Source: JANYCO01 sp964437245
GTDB taxonomy: Bacteria > Bacteroidota > Bacteroidia > Cytophagales > Cytophagaceae
Direction: 5' to 3'
Assembly (NCBI GenBank): GCA_964437245.1
Contig: CAYTGJ010000003.1
Location: 1 to 64,000, forward strand
Length of the DNA stretch: 64,000 nt
How positions within the stretch are numbered: the first letter of the stretch is position 1; each line of letters opens with the position of its first letter. The notes beneath the pieces are model-generated. The model did no database searches. It worked only from the letters and a program-made list of their open reading frames with translations, and was not told the DNA's origin. This document shows, piece after piece, positions 26,466-36,152 of this stretch. The position numbers were made by a program, and so were the translations under genes.

Positions 26466-27722
26466 ATGGACAGCCTCCTTAAATATCTACCGATTGCTGA
26501 TAAAGAAAAGGCCGGTCCCAGGATCATTATATTTTCCTTGCTACTGTTTTTTTTATCGGTCATTCTTCTAGTTTCCAATATCAATTTTTTATTGGATCCT
26601 GCTACTCCGTTTGTGGTCAATGCGAGTAATTTTCTGATATGGGCCGTAATATTCGGTTCGTTTCTGTATGTACGTACGGAGAATAGAATGAGAATCGCCA
26701 CGATGATCATTCTTTCCATTGCGTTCCTCCTGTTGTTTGGTGGTTTGTTTACGACAGGAGGAATGTTTTCGGTAGATACAGCATGGGCCATTTTTATGAT
26801 CCTGGTAGCGTATTTGTTTTCCGGTATTATGCCCGGAATAATCTTTACTTTCCTTACCCTGGCCGGACTGACCGTTTATTATTACGGAGAGAAACAATTG
26901 TTGTGGGAGCACGGTGGAAATCTACTGATCGTAGAACCGGATTATGTTTTCTCCACGCTTGCCTGCATCATTGTAGTGCTGAGCGTGATCCTTTTTGCTT
27001 TTGTAAAGACCTTGAACACGCTACAGGAAAAAAACAAAAAACTAACAGATGCCCGGTTTGATGAATTATCGATGATGCTGGAATCCCGGAGTCGTGAAAT
27101 AGAAACACTCCGGAATAAACTGGCCCGTGATTTTCATGACCAGACAGGAGGGAAGCTTGTCATGCTGAAGACTCTTGCCGGAGCACTGAGAAAGCAACCG
27201 GATCTCTCCGGAGAGATGAAAAAAAACATCCTGCTGATCGAAAAAAATGCCGGAGAACTCTATGCACATACCCGCGATTTTATCTGGTCTATCGACAGCC
27301 GTAATTCCAGTATGGACGAAATTATGCTGCATCTGACAGACTTCGGTAATACGTTCTTTTCTTCTTTGAATATTGATTTCGAGACGCAATATGATCTCCG
27401 GCAGCTGAGAGAATACATCATACCGGTAGAACATGTTATGCAACTGATCCTGCTTTTTAAAGAAGCGATGACGAATTCAGGAAAGTACTCCGCTTGTAAA
27501 AGAGTCTTGTTGTCTTGCGAAAGTACTCAGGAGGGATGTATCATTGAGGTGACAGACGACGGAAAAGGCTTCGATAAAAACCATCTTTCCAGAAAAGGCG
27601 GTCTGAGAAATATGGAAGAAAGAGGATTACTGATCGGAGCGGAAGTAGTGATCGTCCCGGTAGAAGGGACGGGAACTACTGTGAAAGTAATTTATCCTAC
27701 TACAATGATTTCTGAAAAATGA
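26466..27722 (+). CDS. Membrane histidine kinase, HisKA_3 type (second of tandem pair)
   Basis: A 418-residue kinase with the same plan as the one at 24512: membrane helices in residues 20-180 (IIIFSLLLFFLSVILLVSNI), a short coiled coil (NKKLTDARFDELSMMLESR), the phosphoacceptor motif LARDFHDQTGGKLVML with His224, then KEAMTNSGKYS and VTDDGKGFD in the ATPase domain. It also shares GGMFSVDTAWAIF with the first kinase's GGIYSVDMVWFF, in the same membrane loop. It starts 11 bases after the first regulator and overlaps the second regulator by four bases (ATGA), so translation is coupled. Confidence 0.92.
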   Translation: MDSLLKYLPIADKEKAGPRIIIFSLLLFFLSVILLVSNINFLLDPATPFVVNASNFLIWAVIFGSFLYVRTENRMRIATMIILSIAFLLLFGGLFTTGGMFSVDTAWAIFMILVAYLFSGIMPGIIFTFLTLAGLTVYYYGEKQLLWEHGGNLLIVEPDYVFSTLACIIVVLSVILFAFVKTLNTLQEKNKKLTDARFDELSMMLESRSREIETLRNKLARDFHDQTGGKLVMLKTLAGALRKQPDLSGEMKKNILLIEKNAGELYAHTRDFIWSIDSRNSSMDEIMLHLTDFGNTFFSSLNIDFETQYDLRQLREYIIPVEHVMQLILLFKEAMTNSGKYSACKRVLLSCESTQEGCIIEVTDDGKGFDKNHLSRKGGLRNMEERGLLIGAEVVIVPVEGTGTTVKVIYPTTMISEK

Positions 27723-28372
27723 AAAGAACAGATACTTCTCATACACGGTCTTCTATTTTTAAAATTGTGCTGATAGAAGACGATGAAGATTTCAGCCATG
27801 TGATTGAAATGGTGATTAATGCTATGGACCACTATCAGGTGAAAGCGGTCTACGGAAGTTGCGAAGAAGCGATCAGCCGGATAGCAGAGGATGCTCCTGA
27901 TATTATTCTGATGGATCTGGACCTGCCTGGAATGGGAGGGATCAAAGGTACCTTAAAGGTGAAACAGACCTATCCGTCGGCCGAGATCGTGATCCTTACT
28001 GTACATAGTAATGGGGAGAAGGTGTTCAACGCCTTATGCGCCGGGGCGGTAGGGTACCTGACCAAAGACAGTGATTCCGATACCGTACTTCAGGCACTGG
28101 AAGAGATCCGGATCGGGGGAGCTCCGATGAGCAATGAGATTGCACGTATGGTAGTACAATCCTTTTCTAAAAACAGGGCAGCTCCGTTGTCTGCGAAGGA
28201 AGCGGAGGTCCTTTCTTTATTATCGAAAGGCAAAAGTTACAAGACCATCGCCGAGATGCTGACCATTTCGCTGAATACGGTAAAGTACCACATCAAGAAT
28301 ATTTACGTAGCGATGCAGGTAAACAACCGTGAAAGCGCTGTAGAACTGGCCAAGCAGAATAAATGGATCTGA
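27719..28372 (+). CDS. NarL/LuxR-family response regulator (second of tandem pair)
   Basis: A 217-residue regulator. Receiver domain residues 15-135 with IEDDEDF, phosphoacceptor Asp66 in LMDLDLPGMGG, and TVHSN and YLTKDS switch residues. The LuxR HTH at the C-terminus is LSAKEAEVLSLLSKGKSYKT followed by IAEMLTISLNTVKYHIKNIY. It overlaps the kinase gene by four bases. The HTH recognition helix (SLNTVKYH against SMATVKFH in the first regulator) differs at a few positions, so the two may bind different sites or have only partly diverged. A weak hairpin (CGATCC/GGATCG, 28406-28427) lies beyond the stop. Confidence 0.94.
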   Translation: MKRTDTSHTRSSIFKIVLIEDDEDFSHVIEMVINAMDHYQVKAVYGSCEEAISRIAEDAPDIILMDLDLPGMGGIKGTLKVKQTYPSAEIVILTVHSNGEKVFNALCAGAVGYLTKDSDSDTVLQALEEIRIGGAPMSNEIARMVVQSFSKNRAAPLSAKEAEVLSLLSKGKSYKTIAEMLTISLNTVKYHIKNIYVAMQVNNRESAVELAKQNKWI

Positions 28373-28427
28373 GAAGAAACACTAAACATGAATTCCTGTT
28401 TTTCACGATCCTGAAAGGAGAGGATCG

Positions 28428-30728
28428 CTAGAAGAAATCAGAAGGAATATCCTGCTTTATCTTATGGAGGAAAGTAGAATCCTGGCTATCGGTTTCTTTC
28501 TGTACATATTTGTTGCAATCAATTTCAACCGATAGTTTTTTAGTGGGTCTGGGGAAACGTTCCTTTTTAAAATTCAGATCCGTGTCTTCAAATACAGCCT
28601 GCATAAAGTAAGCCCATATTGGCATGGCGGTACGTGCGCCCTGTGCATAGTCAAAACCTCTCAGGTGGATGCTGCGGTCTTCTCCTCCTACCCATACTCC
28701 TGTAGTGAGTTTTGAAACCAGTCCTATAAACCAACCATCGGAGTAGTTTTGGGTGGTTCCTGTTTTCCCTCCGATCTCTGCGCCGATCCCAAGCAGTTTG
28801 AACCGGTTCAGGCCGAGGGCGGTTCCTCCTCTCTCTTCGGTGGCACCACGAAGCATGTGGACCATCAGATAAGCACTCTCCTCGTTGAGCGCTTCCCTGG
28901 TTTTTGGGATGATCTCCTCCAGTATATTCCCGTTTTTATCTTCGATTCTGGTAATGAAAGTGGGTTCGATCCAGACACCTTCATTGACAAAGGTACTGTA
29001 GGCTCCCACCATTTCGTAGATCGTCACATCGTTGACCCCGAGACATAAAGCAGGGACTGCTTCCAGCGGACTCTGGATACCAAGACGGCGGGCCATGTCT
29101 ACCACGTGCTGAGGAGTTACTTCCTTGATCATACGGGCGGTGACCGAGTTGATCGAATTGGCCATCGCCTTGCGAAGGGTATAAGGCTTGTTAGTAAAAA
29201 CACCATCACTGTTTTTAGGACTCCATGTCCGGTTGGTATCGCCGGTTTCAAACGTAACAGGAGCATCTATAACTTCGAAACAAGGGGAGTAGCCGTGGTC
29301 AATGGCAGTAGCGTATACCAGCGGTTTAAATGTGGAGCCGGGTTGCCGGGCTCCTTGTTTTACGTGATCGTATTTGAAATACTTGTGGTTGATGCCGCCC
29401 ACCCATGCTTTGATATGCCCGCTTTGCGGCTCTACGGAGAGAAGTCCGGCATGTAAAAAACGTTTGTAGTACCGCAAGGAGTCCAGCGGGGAAAATACAG
29501 TGTCTTTTTCTCCTTTCCAGGTAAAGATCCGCATTTTGTAAGGCGTGTTCAGGATCTTCCAGATCATGGCCGAATCTTTTCCGTAAGCACGTTTCAGGGT
29601 ATGGTACCGTTCGGTGCGTTTGATAGAGTTCTCTATAAAATTGGGGATCTCTTTCAGGTTTTCATCCCTCCAGGGGGTCATGGTTTTCCATTGCCAGTCG
29701 AATGTTTTCTGCTGGTCTTTCATATGTTGCTCCACGGCTGCTTCTGCATGTCGCTGCATCCTGGAATCGATCGTGGTATAGATGCGAAGCCCGTCGGTAT
29801 ACAGGTCCAGGCCCCGCTCACGGCTCCATTTCATAAGATAGTCGGTGATCACGCTACGGAAATAGGTAGCCAGACCTGTGTTGTGATTTTCCACTTCGTA
29901 TTTTAGTACGATGGGATTTGTTTTGATCGAATCCGCTTCGGCCTCGGAGAGGAAATCATATTTTCTCATCTGGTCGATGACCACGTTTCTGCGGTCGAGA
30001 GAATTTTGAGGATTCAGGATAGGGCTATAACTGGTAGGAGCTTTTAGCAGGCCGACCAATACTGCTGCCTGAGGAACTGTAAGCGAATCCGGAGTGGTGG
30101 AAAAGAAGGTGGCAGCGGCCGTTTTGATTCCGTAGGCATTACTTCCGAAGTCTACCGTATTGAGGTACATGGTGACAATCTCCTGCTTGGTATAGGAGCG
30201 CTCAAGCCTTACGGCGGTGATCCATTCTTTGGTCTTGACGATCAGGATATTGAACGGTTTAAAATCCAGGGTGCCTTTGTAGTTTTTGTTTCGTGTATTG
30301 AAAAGGTTTTTTGCCAGTTGCTGCGAAATCGTACTTCCTCCTCCCGAACTTTTTTGCTGAAGGATAACGGATTTGAAAAACACTCTTATTAATCCGGTCA
30401 GGTCAATGCCGGAATGGTCCTTGAAACGATAGTCTTCTGTAGCTTGTAACGCATTGAGAAGGTTCGGGGAAATGTTTTTGTACTCTACAGGGTTCCGGTT
30501 TTCACGGAAGTATTTCCCCAGTTCTATCCCATCAGCCGTATAGATGATCGAAGCCTGGTCCTTTTTTGGGTTTTCCAATGCTTCAAGGCTGGGCATCGGG
30601 CCGAAAAGGTTCAGAAAATCAATGGAAACCAGAAATACGTACAGGACTACGGAACCTAGTCCTGCGAAAAAACTGATCCATAAAAACCTGATTATTTTAG
30701 ACCAGATAGTAGTATTGCTTTTGCTCAT
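28428..30728 (-). CDS. Penicillin-binding protein 1A (transglycosylase/transpeptidase)
   Basis: A bifunctional class A peptidoglycan synthase anchored in the inner membrane. 766 residues. A cytoplasmic start is followed by one helix (IRFLWISFFAGLGSVVLYVF). The GT51 transglycosylase domain has ATEDYRFKDHSGID with the catalytic Glu and GGGSTISQQLAKNLF. The transpeptidase domain has the catalytic serine in GSTFKPLVYATAI, the SxN motif SINSVT, and KTGTTQNYSDGW. All active-site motifs are intact. It is convergent with the second response regulator and divergent from the aldolase. A TAAATTTG box lies 10 bases upstream of the ATG. Confidence 0.95.
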   Translation of the reverse strand: MSKSNTTIWSKIIRFLWISFFAGLGSVVLYVFLVSIDFLNLFGPMPSLEALENPKKDQASIIYTADGIELGKYFRENRNPVEYKNISPNLLNALQATEDYRFKDHSGIDLTGLIRVFFKSVILQQKSSGGGSTISQQLAKNLFNTRNKNYKGTLDFKPFNILIVKTKEWITAVRLERSYTKQEIVTMYLNTVDFGSNAYGIKTAAATFFSTTPDSLTVPQAAVLVGLLKAPTSYSPILNPQNSLDRRNVVIDQMRKYDFLSEAEADSIKTNPIVLKYEVENHNTGLATYFRSVITDYLMKWSRERGLDLYTDGLRIYTTIDSRMQRHAEAAVEQHMKDQQKTFDWQWKTMTPWRDENLKEIPNFIENSIKRTERYHTLKRAYGKDSAMIWKILNTPYKMRIFTWKGEKDTVFSPLDSLRYYKRFLHAGLLSVEPQSGHIKAWVGGINHKYFKYDHVKQGARQPGSTFKPLVYATAIDHGYSPCFEVIDAPVTFETGDTNRTWSPKNSDGVFTNKPYTLRKAMANSINSVTARMIKEVTPQHVVDMARRLGIQSPLEAVPALCLGVNDVTIYEMVGAYSTFVNEGVWIEPTFITRIEDKNGNILEEIIPKTREALNEESAYLMVHMLRGATEERGGTALGLNRFKLLGIGAEIGGKTGTTQNYSDGWFIGLVSKLTTGVWVGGEDRSIHLRGFDYAQGARTAMPIWAYFMQAVFEDTDLNFKKERFPRPTKKLSVEIDCNKYVQKETDSQDSTFLHKIKQDIPSDFF

Positions 30729-30738
30729 AATCGTTCTT

Positions 30739-30746
30739 CAAATTTA
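30739..30746 (-). promoter_or_regulatory. TAnnTTTG -7 box of the PBP1A gene
   Basis: TAAATTTG on the minus strand, 10 bases ahead of the ATG, with TTTTTG 16 bases further upstream as a possible -33 element. Confidence 0.62.
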
Positions 30747-30954
30747 CTAAAAAATGACAGAGCAAAAAGATTTTAATTTACACATCGGGTTGATTAGAAA
30801 GGAGATCAGTTTTGATTTTACCTGCCAAAGCCCTAAAAAAGGCCCGAAATTGTTTTAAAACCCCTTTAAAACAGGCTTTGTATGGTCTTTTTTCGTTTTT
30901 TCATAATTAATATAGTATATTTAAAACCTTAAATTAATATTAACAACTAAAAAT

Positions 30955-32046
30955 ATGGCGGAACAATTGAAAAGTACAGCACAGAAAGGTGTATTGCATG
31001 GAGATGCAGTTCAGGAATTATTCGAATTAGCAAAAAAACATCAGTTTGCATTGCCTGCAGTAAACGTAATCAGTACTGATTCCATTAATGCAGTATTCGA
31101 GACGGCAAAGGAAGTTAACTCTCCTGTAATTATACAGTTCTCAAACGGAGGTGCGCAGTTTTATGCTGGTAAAGGGCTGCCGAACGGTAAGCAGGAAGCA
31201 AGTATTGCCGGTGCTATTTCTGGTGCTCATCACGTACATCAATTGGCTGGAATCTATGGAGTGGATGTGATCCTTCATACCGATCATGCTGCTCTTAAAC
31301 TTCTTCCATGGATCGATGGTTTGCTGGATGCCGGAGAGCAATTTTATAAGCAACACGGAAAGCCGTTATTCTCTTCTCATATGCTGGACCTTTCAGAGGA
31401 GCCACTTCATGAGAACATCGAGATCTGCAAAAAATATCTTGAGAGAATGAGCAAGATCGGAATGACTCTTGAGATCGAACTTGGCGTGACCGGTGGAGAA
31501 GAAGACGGAGTGGATAACTCAGGAGTAGACAACTCTAAATTGTACACACAACCAGAAGAAGTGGCGTATGCATACGAAGAGCTAAGCAAAGTAAGTCACC
31601 GCTTTACGATTGCAGCAGCGTTCGGAAACGTACACGGGGTGTACAAATCCGGTAGCGTGAAACTTTCTCCGATCATTCTGAAAAACTCTCAGGATTATGT
31701 GAAGAAAAAATACAATCTGCAGGCAGAGAAGCCATTGAACTTCGTATTCCACGGTGGTTCTGGTTCTTCAAGAGAAGAAATCAGAGAAGCGCTTTCTTAC
31801 GGAGCGATCAAAATGAATATAGATACGGATTTGCAATGGGCATTCTGGGAAGGTATTCTTAATTTCTACAAAGAGAAAGAAGGATATCTGCAAGGACAGA
31901 TCGGTAACCCGACAGGACCGGATGCACCGAACAAGAAATTCTACGATCCTCGTGTATGGTTAAGAGAAGCAGAAAAGAGCTTTATCAAGCGTCTGAAATA
32001 TGCTTTCGAGGATCTGAATGCATTAGGAGTAAATGAAAAAGAATAG
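30955..32046 (+). CDS. fbaA: Class II fructose-bisphosphate aldolase
   Basis: A zinc enzyme of glycolysis and gluconeogenesis that interconverts fructose 1,6-bisphosphate with dihydroxyacetone phosphate and glyceraldehyde 3-phosphate. 363 residues. Signatures: NVISTDSINAVFE near the start, VILHTDHAALKLLPW (the catalytic Asp and a zinc-binding His), LEIELGVTGGEEDGVDN, the AAAFGNVHG zinc-binding His and FHGGSGSSREEI. The length is that of the class IIA (E. coli FbaA-like) enzymes. The gene is monocistronic with its own strong terminator. Confidence 0.96.
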   Translation: MAEQLKSTAQKGVLHGDAVQELFELAKKHQFALPAVNVISTDSINAVFETAKEVNSPVIIQFSNGGAQFYAGKGLPNGKQEASIAGAISGAHHVHQLAGIYGVDVILHTDHAALKLLPWIDGLLDAGEQFYKQHGKPLFSSHMLDLSEEPLHENIEICKKYLERMSKIGMTLEIELGVTGGEEDGVDNSGVDNSKLYTQPEEVAYAYEELSKVSHRFTIAAAFGNVHGVYKSGSVKLSPIILKNSQDYVKKKYNLQAEKPLNFVFHGGSGSSREEIREALSYGAIKMNIDTDLQWAFWEGILNFYKEKEGYLQGQIGNPTGPDAPNKKFYDPRVWLREAEKSFIKRLKYAFEDLNALGVNEKE

Positions 32047-32065
32047 TTTTTCATAAACATATATA

Positions 32066-32104
32066 AAAGGGTCTGCTAAATCATTAGCAGACCCTTTCGT
32101 TTTT
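32066..32104 (+). terminator. Terminator of the aldolase gene
   Basis: A 14-base perfect stem (AAAGGGTCTGCTAA and TTAGCAGACCCTTT) with a 4-base loop, followed by CGTTTTT, 20 bases after the stop. Confidence 0.93.
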
Positions 32105-32192
32105 AAAAGGTATCCGGCGGAATTTTAAATTGTTTTTGAAACGAATTGAAGCTCAAAACCGTTGGAAGAGATAGAAATAAACAAGAAATGAT

Positions 32193-32687
32193 ATGTCAGC
32201 TGATATCTGGATATTGATCGTGGTACTACTGTTGAGTCTTGCGGGAATCATAGGTTGTATCGCTCCGGGATTACCGGGACCTCCGTTAAATTACATAGCG
32301 TTGCTGGTGGTACAGTACAAATACCAGTCTTTTTCTACTACTTTTATCGTGGTCTGGACGGTCATCATTCTGCTGACCGTCGTGCTGGATTATTTTATCC
32401 CAATATGGTTTGCAAAAAAATACGGAGCCAGTAAGTATGGGATCTGGGGAAGTGTCATCGGGATGATCGTAGGGGTATTTTTTACGCCCCTCGGGATGAT
32501 CCTTGGAATGCTTTTGGGAGCGATCGTAGGAGAGATTGTGGCAGGGAATAATACTAACACCGCCATAAAATCCGGTATTGCTACTTTTGCTGGTACCATG
32601 CTTTCCATCGGGTTGAAGCTGGTCGTCGCTATTGTTATTTCCGTATACCTTTTTGTCGAATTGTCGCGGGTAAAGTTTGATTTCTGA
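32193..32687 (+). CDS. DUF456 family membrane protein
   Basis: A 164-residue integral membrane protein. Its hydrophobic helices cover residues 5-22, 28-42, 50-70, 82-108 and 130-158. The opening IGCIAPGLPGPPLNYIAL and the glycine-rich central GMIVGVFFTPLGMILGMLLG stretches are characteristic of DUF456. The function is not known. It is the last gene before a strongly AT-rich block on the opposite strand. Confidence 0.85.
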   Translation: MSADIWILIVVLLLSLAGIIGCIAPGLPGPPLNYIALLVVQYKYQSFSTTFIVVWTVIILLTVVLDYFIPIWFAKKYGASKYGIWGSVIGMIVGVFFTPLGMILGMLLGAIVGEIVAGNNTNTAIKSGIATFAGTMLSIGLKLVVAIVISVYLFVELSRVKFDF

Positions 32688-32785
32688 AAAAGGGTTAGAG
32701 TTTGATGTAGATATGGGAATATTAAATCTCCATTATTTTTGTTTTTGAATATTGCATTTCAATTATGGTGAAAACGGTTTAGAGA

Positions 32786-34369
32786 TCAGATTTCAGAAAG
32801 GTTTTTTACAAGGGTCAAGATACTATTAGAGTTGTTAAGGTTGTAAAACCAATTATTGTCAAATTCTTTAATGCTTTCGGAATTTTTGCTGTTACCAATT
32901 ACCAAACTATGAAATTTCACTTTGTTCTCTTTTGCTAAATGGATTTGTTTTTGAGTCCCTTCGTCAAAGGGAGGCATTATAAAATCTGAAACCATTATTA
33001 TATCTGCTTTTTTATAGTCTTGTGTGGTCAGCATCTTCAATGCTTCTTGCATTGCAGGGGTTGCATCTGTTCCTCCATGAAAACTCATTGATAGAAATGA
33101 GATAATTTTATCCAATGAATTCTTGAGGTCGGTTAAGTCTAATGCTTCAATTTTTGTGGAAAATGAAATCAAAAAACATTTTCTATTATCACGAATAGCA
33201 ATTTTAAGAATAGCGAAACACAATGTTTTGGCTACTGTTTCAGGTGTTCCGTGCATTGAGCCACTTGTGTCCACACAAATAATAAATGGACCTTTTTTGT
33301 TTTCTTTTTGCCGTTTGTCCTGGAAAACTTCTTCTGTGTAGGAAAGTATTTTTGCCTGATATTCGAATGTTTGAAGTTTTTTTTCTGCAAATTTTTTAAA
33401 GAATACTGTTTGCAATGTTGGATCGGCTAAAAAAGTAATTTCAGATGGCAATAAACTACTCAGATCATCGCTTTCGTGTATTCCGATAAGGTCTGATTTG
33501 CTTGCGTGTTCGATTTTCCATTCAGGGTTAAGTTGGATATTGTCCAAAATCTCTTCTTCAAATTCCTTTTCTGCTTCTCGCATTTTTCCAAGCATTTCGG
33601 CAAGTTCTTTCAGCGATTTATCTTTTTGTGAAAAATCAGTGTATTTTTTCAGTATGTCAAAATTCGCACGTTGCCAACTACCATTACTCATGTCCCAAAG
33701 CCTACCTAGTTCATTGGTGAAAATCGCAAGAGTTTCTTGCAGCTTTTTTAAATCTTCAATTTTCTTGTAAAGTTCTTCACAAAATTTCATTCGCTGTTCA
33801 TCAATGAATTTCAGTTCCCACTGAGTTTGCTTTTTAAAAAACAGTTCACCCCATTTTTCGTTAAAATGTTCTTTTATACTTTCAAAAGTAAGGTTATCTC
33901 TGTCATTTTTGTTTTGATCATCTAAACTTTGCTTAAATTCCTTGTCGTAAAAACTGATGTCAAGTTCATTGGCGGAATAAATATTCTTGATTAGTAGATT
34001 TACTATTTGCCATTTTTGATTAAATTCTGATTTTTTACTTTGGTCAAAATCTTTTCTAATTTCTTCTTCTTTCACAAAAGGGCTATCGATTTTGATAAGT
34101 TGTTTTTTTGTCTTATTTACAAATTCCAAAATGTCGTTTGTGATTTTTTCAGCTAATTCAGGATTTTTAGCACAAAGTTCTTTCATTATAGAATTACCAA
34201 GGAGCTCATCAAGGGCAGAAGCAAAATTTTCAATATCAGCATCGACGAAGCCAATGCCTTTTTCTGATTTATTTTGTAAAGACAAATAAATGTTTTGAGC
34301 TAACTTTTGTCTTGTTGCTTTATCTCCTATTGCTCCAAAGTTTTCAAATATGCTGAAGGAGTTACTCAT
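32786..34369 (-). CDS. VWA-domain protein of a MoxR/VWA pair (ViaA-like)
   Basis: The von Willebrand factor A partner of a MoxR-type AAA+ ATPase, similar in layout to ViaA of the RavA-ViaA system. 527 residues. A long, charged, helical N-terminal part (residues 1-340) is followed by a VWA domain with an intact metal site: DTSGSMHG starting at Asp367, the conserved Thr in GGTDATPAM and Asp in MVSDFIMP. VWA domains of this kind bind Mg2+ and partner proteins. It overlaps the ATPase gene by eight bases. The pair is clearly AT-richer than its neighbours, suggesting acquisition. The cellular role is uncertain; RavA-ViaA is linked to membrane, respiratory-complex and aminoglycoside effects in Enterobacteria. 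Confidence 0.85.
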   Translation of the reverse strand: MSNSFSIFENFGAIGDKATRQKLAQNIYLSLQNKSEKGIGFVDADIENFASALDELLGNSIMKELCAKNPELAEKITNDILEFVNKTKKQLIKIDSPFVKEEEIRKDFDQSKKSEFNQKWQIVNLLIKNIYSANELDISFYDKEFKQSLDDQNKNDRDNLTFESIKEHFNEKWGELFFKKQTQWELKFIDEQRMKFCEELYKKIEDLKKLQETLAIFTNELGRLWDMSNGSWQRANFDILKKYTDFSQKDKSLKELAEMLGKMREAEKEFEEEILDNIQLNPEWKIEHASKSDLIGIHESDDLSSLLPSEITFLADPTLQTVFFKKFAEKKLQTFEYQAKILSYTEEVFQDKRQKENKKGPFIICVDTSGSMHGTPETVAKTLCFAILKIAIRDNRKCFLISFSTKIEALDLTDLKNSLDKIISFLSMSFHGGTDATPAMQEALKMLTTQDYKKADIIMVSDFIMPPFDEGTQKQIHLAKENKVKFHSLVIGNSKNSESIKEFDNNWFYNLNNSNSILTLVKNLSEI

Positions 34370-36152
34370 CGTTTAGGATGTTTTCAACTGATTTTTTTAG
34401 TTTATAATATAATTTTTTGTCTATTTCTGTGTTGTTCAAGAAAAAGTATAAGTCTTTACTCAGAAAACTATTCGTGTCAGAAATGCCATGATTTTTTAAC
34501 TCTTCTATTACCCACTCATCATATTCACCATATAGAAAAATTGATTCTCTGTTTTTTGAGTCTAATGCTTTAGTGGGTGTATCAATAATATTATCTTCTT
34601 CCACATTTTCGTAATAGTGTTGTATTCGTTTTACTTCAATCTCTACTTTTTCTATTTCTTTTTCCAAAGAAATAAGATTGTTTTCAACTATTTCAACTGA
34701 TTGTGAACTATTAACAAAAAGATTCACTCTTATGTGTATTAAATCCGTTTCTCTAAAATAGTTGATTTGATCTTTTAAATTATTCGTTATTGTCAGGTAT
34801 TCTGCAACTTTTTCATTCCAATGTTTTTTTGTGGCGTGATGTGGTTTTTTCGTATATACTTTATCTTCTTCATATTTTTCTTGTTCTATTAAGTATTGTT
34901 GATTGTTCCCCCAAGTATTGTATAATATGGAAATCATATCATCGCCATCTTCTTTTAAAATATAATATGCCCCGTGCTGTGTATAGTTTTTTTGATATTT
35001 TGAATATAAATGAATTCTTGTTTTTTCATTTGGCTTTAAAGATTTGTAATCATTTAAGTCTAAATAAAGTTTCTCATTATGCTCGTCAATTTTTAAATAA
35101 TTGTTATCGTAAACTTTTAATCTTTCTTTAATAATTGGTTTTAGAAAGCTCGTTTCTTCTTTTACTTCGTTGTTAAATCTATTGATTTCCGCTTTTAATA
35201 CTTTCAGGTCTATATCAAGTTTATAGCCATGTTTGCCTATTGCCTCATTTACAAATTGCGTCACTAGGTTTAATTGTTCCACCTCATTCCAAAGGCAATG
35301 TTTAATGAGAAAGCAATCCATTAAGTCAACTGCATTTCGGTCGTTCAAGAATGCAGAGGTTCTGATAAGTCTAATAATTTTACGCCATCTTCGGTCAGAA
35401 ATGTAAAGTTTATTTTGTTGATTTTCTTCTTTCCTGTTGTATTGTTCAATGTTGCTTCTGATAATGTGAATAACATTGAAAATATTTTCGGGGATTTCAA
35501 TTTTGTCTATTCCTTTATTCCAAAGTTCATAGTCTTTATTGGTGATTTTTTGTCCGTCTTCAACAGTATCACGGTATGAATTCAATGTTTTTGAAATCAT
35601 ATCATTGAAAAGTTGTTTGTCTTTCACACCTTCCACAATCAAACGCACAAGAAACCTGTCCCAAAGGGCTTCCAATCCTTCTCCTTTACAGGGGAGTTCA
35701 TTTGAAGCAGAAATAAGTGCTTTCATTGGTACCTTTATTTCTTGGTCTCCATTACGGTAAATTTTTTCGTTTAAAACTGTCAACAATGAGTTTTGGATGG
35801 ATGGTCCCGCTTTCCAAATTTCGTCAAGAAAAACTACGGTTGCCGTAGGTAAGTAGTTTTTTACAATTCTTTCGTATTTATCATGGTCTTTGAGTTTAGA
35901 AATCGAAATGGGCCCAAAAATTTCATCGGGTGTACTGAAGCGATTCATTAAGTATTCAAAAGATTCTCCGTCTTTGAACGCGTATTTTAAACGTCTTGCA
36001 ATCAACGATTTTGCGACACCAGGTGCCCCCAGAAGAAAAATACTTTCCCCTGCGATAGAAGAAAGCAAGGATAAAGCAATGGCTTCTTCCTTTTCATATA
36101 CTTCTTCGTTTAATTTTTCGAGAAGTAAATTTATTTTATTTTTTATTTCCAT
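34362..36152 (-). CDS. MoxR-family AAA+ ATPase (RavA-like)
   Basis: A 596-residue AAA+ ATPase. Walker A is GAPGVAKS (42-49), Walker B is VVFLDEIWK, and sensor 1 is SASNELP. Arg-finger candidates lie in LWDRFLVRL. The MoxR insert RFSTPDEIFGPISI is diagnostic of the RavA branch. The C-terminal half is long, charged and helical with no recognised domain. It is probably a chaperone that works with the VWA protein encoded directly downstream (eight-base overlap). The base composition is strikingly AT-rich: 15 of 60 bases are G or C at 34741-34800, against 32 of 60 in uvrA at 42841-42900 by hand count. Confidence 0.88.
   Translation of the reverse strand: MEIKNKINLLLEKLNEEVYEKEEAIALSLLSSIAGESIFLLGAPGVAKSLIARRLKYAFKDGESFEYLMNRFSTPDEIFGPISISKLKDHDKYERIVKNYLPTATVVFLDEIWKAGPSIQNSLLTVLNEKIYRNGDQEIKVPMKALISASNELPCKGEGLEALWDRFLVRLIVEGVKDKQLFNDMISKTLNSYRDTVEDGQKITNKDYELWNKGIDKIEIPENIFNVIHIIRSNIEQYNRKEENQQNKLYISDRRWRKIIRLIRTSAFLNDRNAVDLMDCFLIKHCLWNEVEQLNLVTQFVNEAIGKHGYKLDIDLKVLKAEINRFNNEVKEETSFLKPIIKERLKVYDNNYLKIDEHNEKLYLDLNDYKSLKPNEKTRIHLYSKYQKNYTQHGAYYILKEDGDDMISILYNTWGNNQQYLIEQEKYEEDKVYTKKPHHATKKHWNEKVAEYLTITNNLKDQINYFRETDLIHIRVNLFVNSSQSVEIVENNLISLEKEIEKVEIEVKRIQHYYENVEEDNIIDTPTKALDSKNRESIFLYGEYDEWVIEELKNHGISDTNSFLSKDLYFFLNNTEIDKKLYYKLKKSVENILNDE

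Noticed and set aside
34362..36152. Treating the RavA/ViaA-like pair as a known phage-defence system
   Set aside because: No nuclease, toxin or other defence effector is linked in the same transcript. MoxR/VWA pairs are also common chaperones, so the defence label is not supported.
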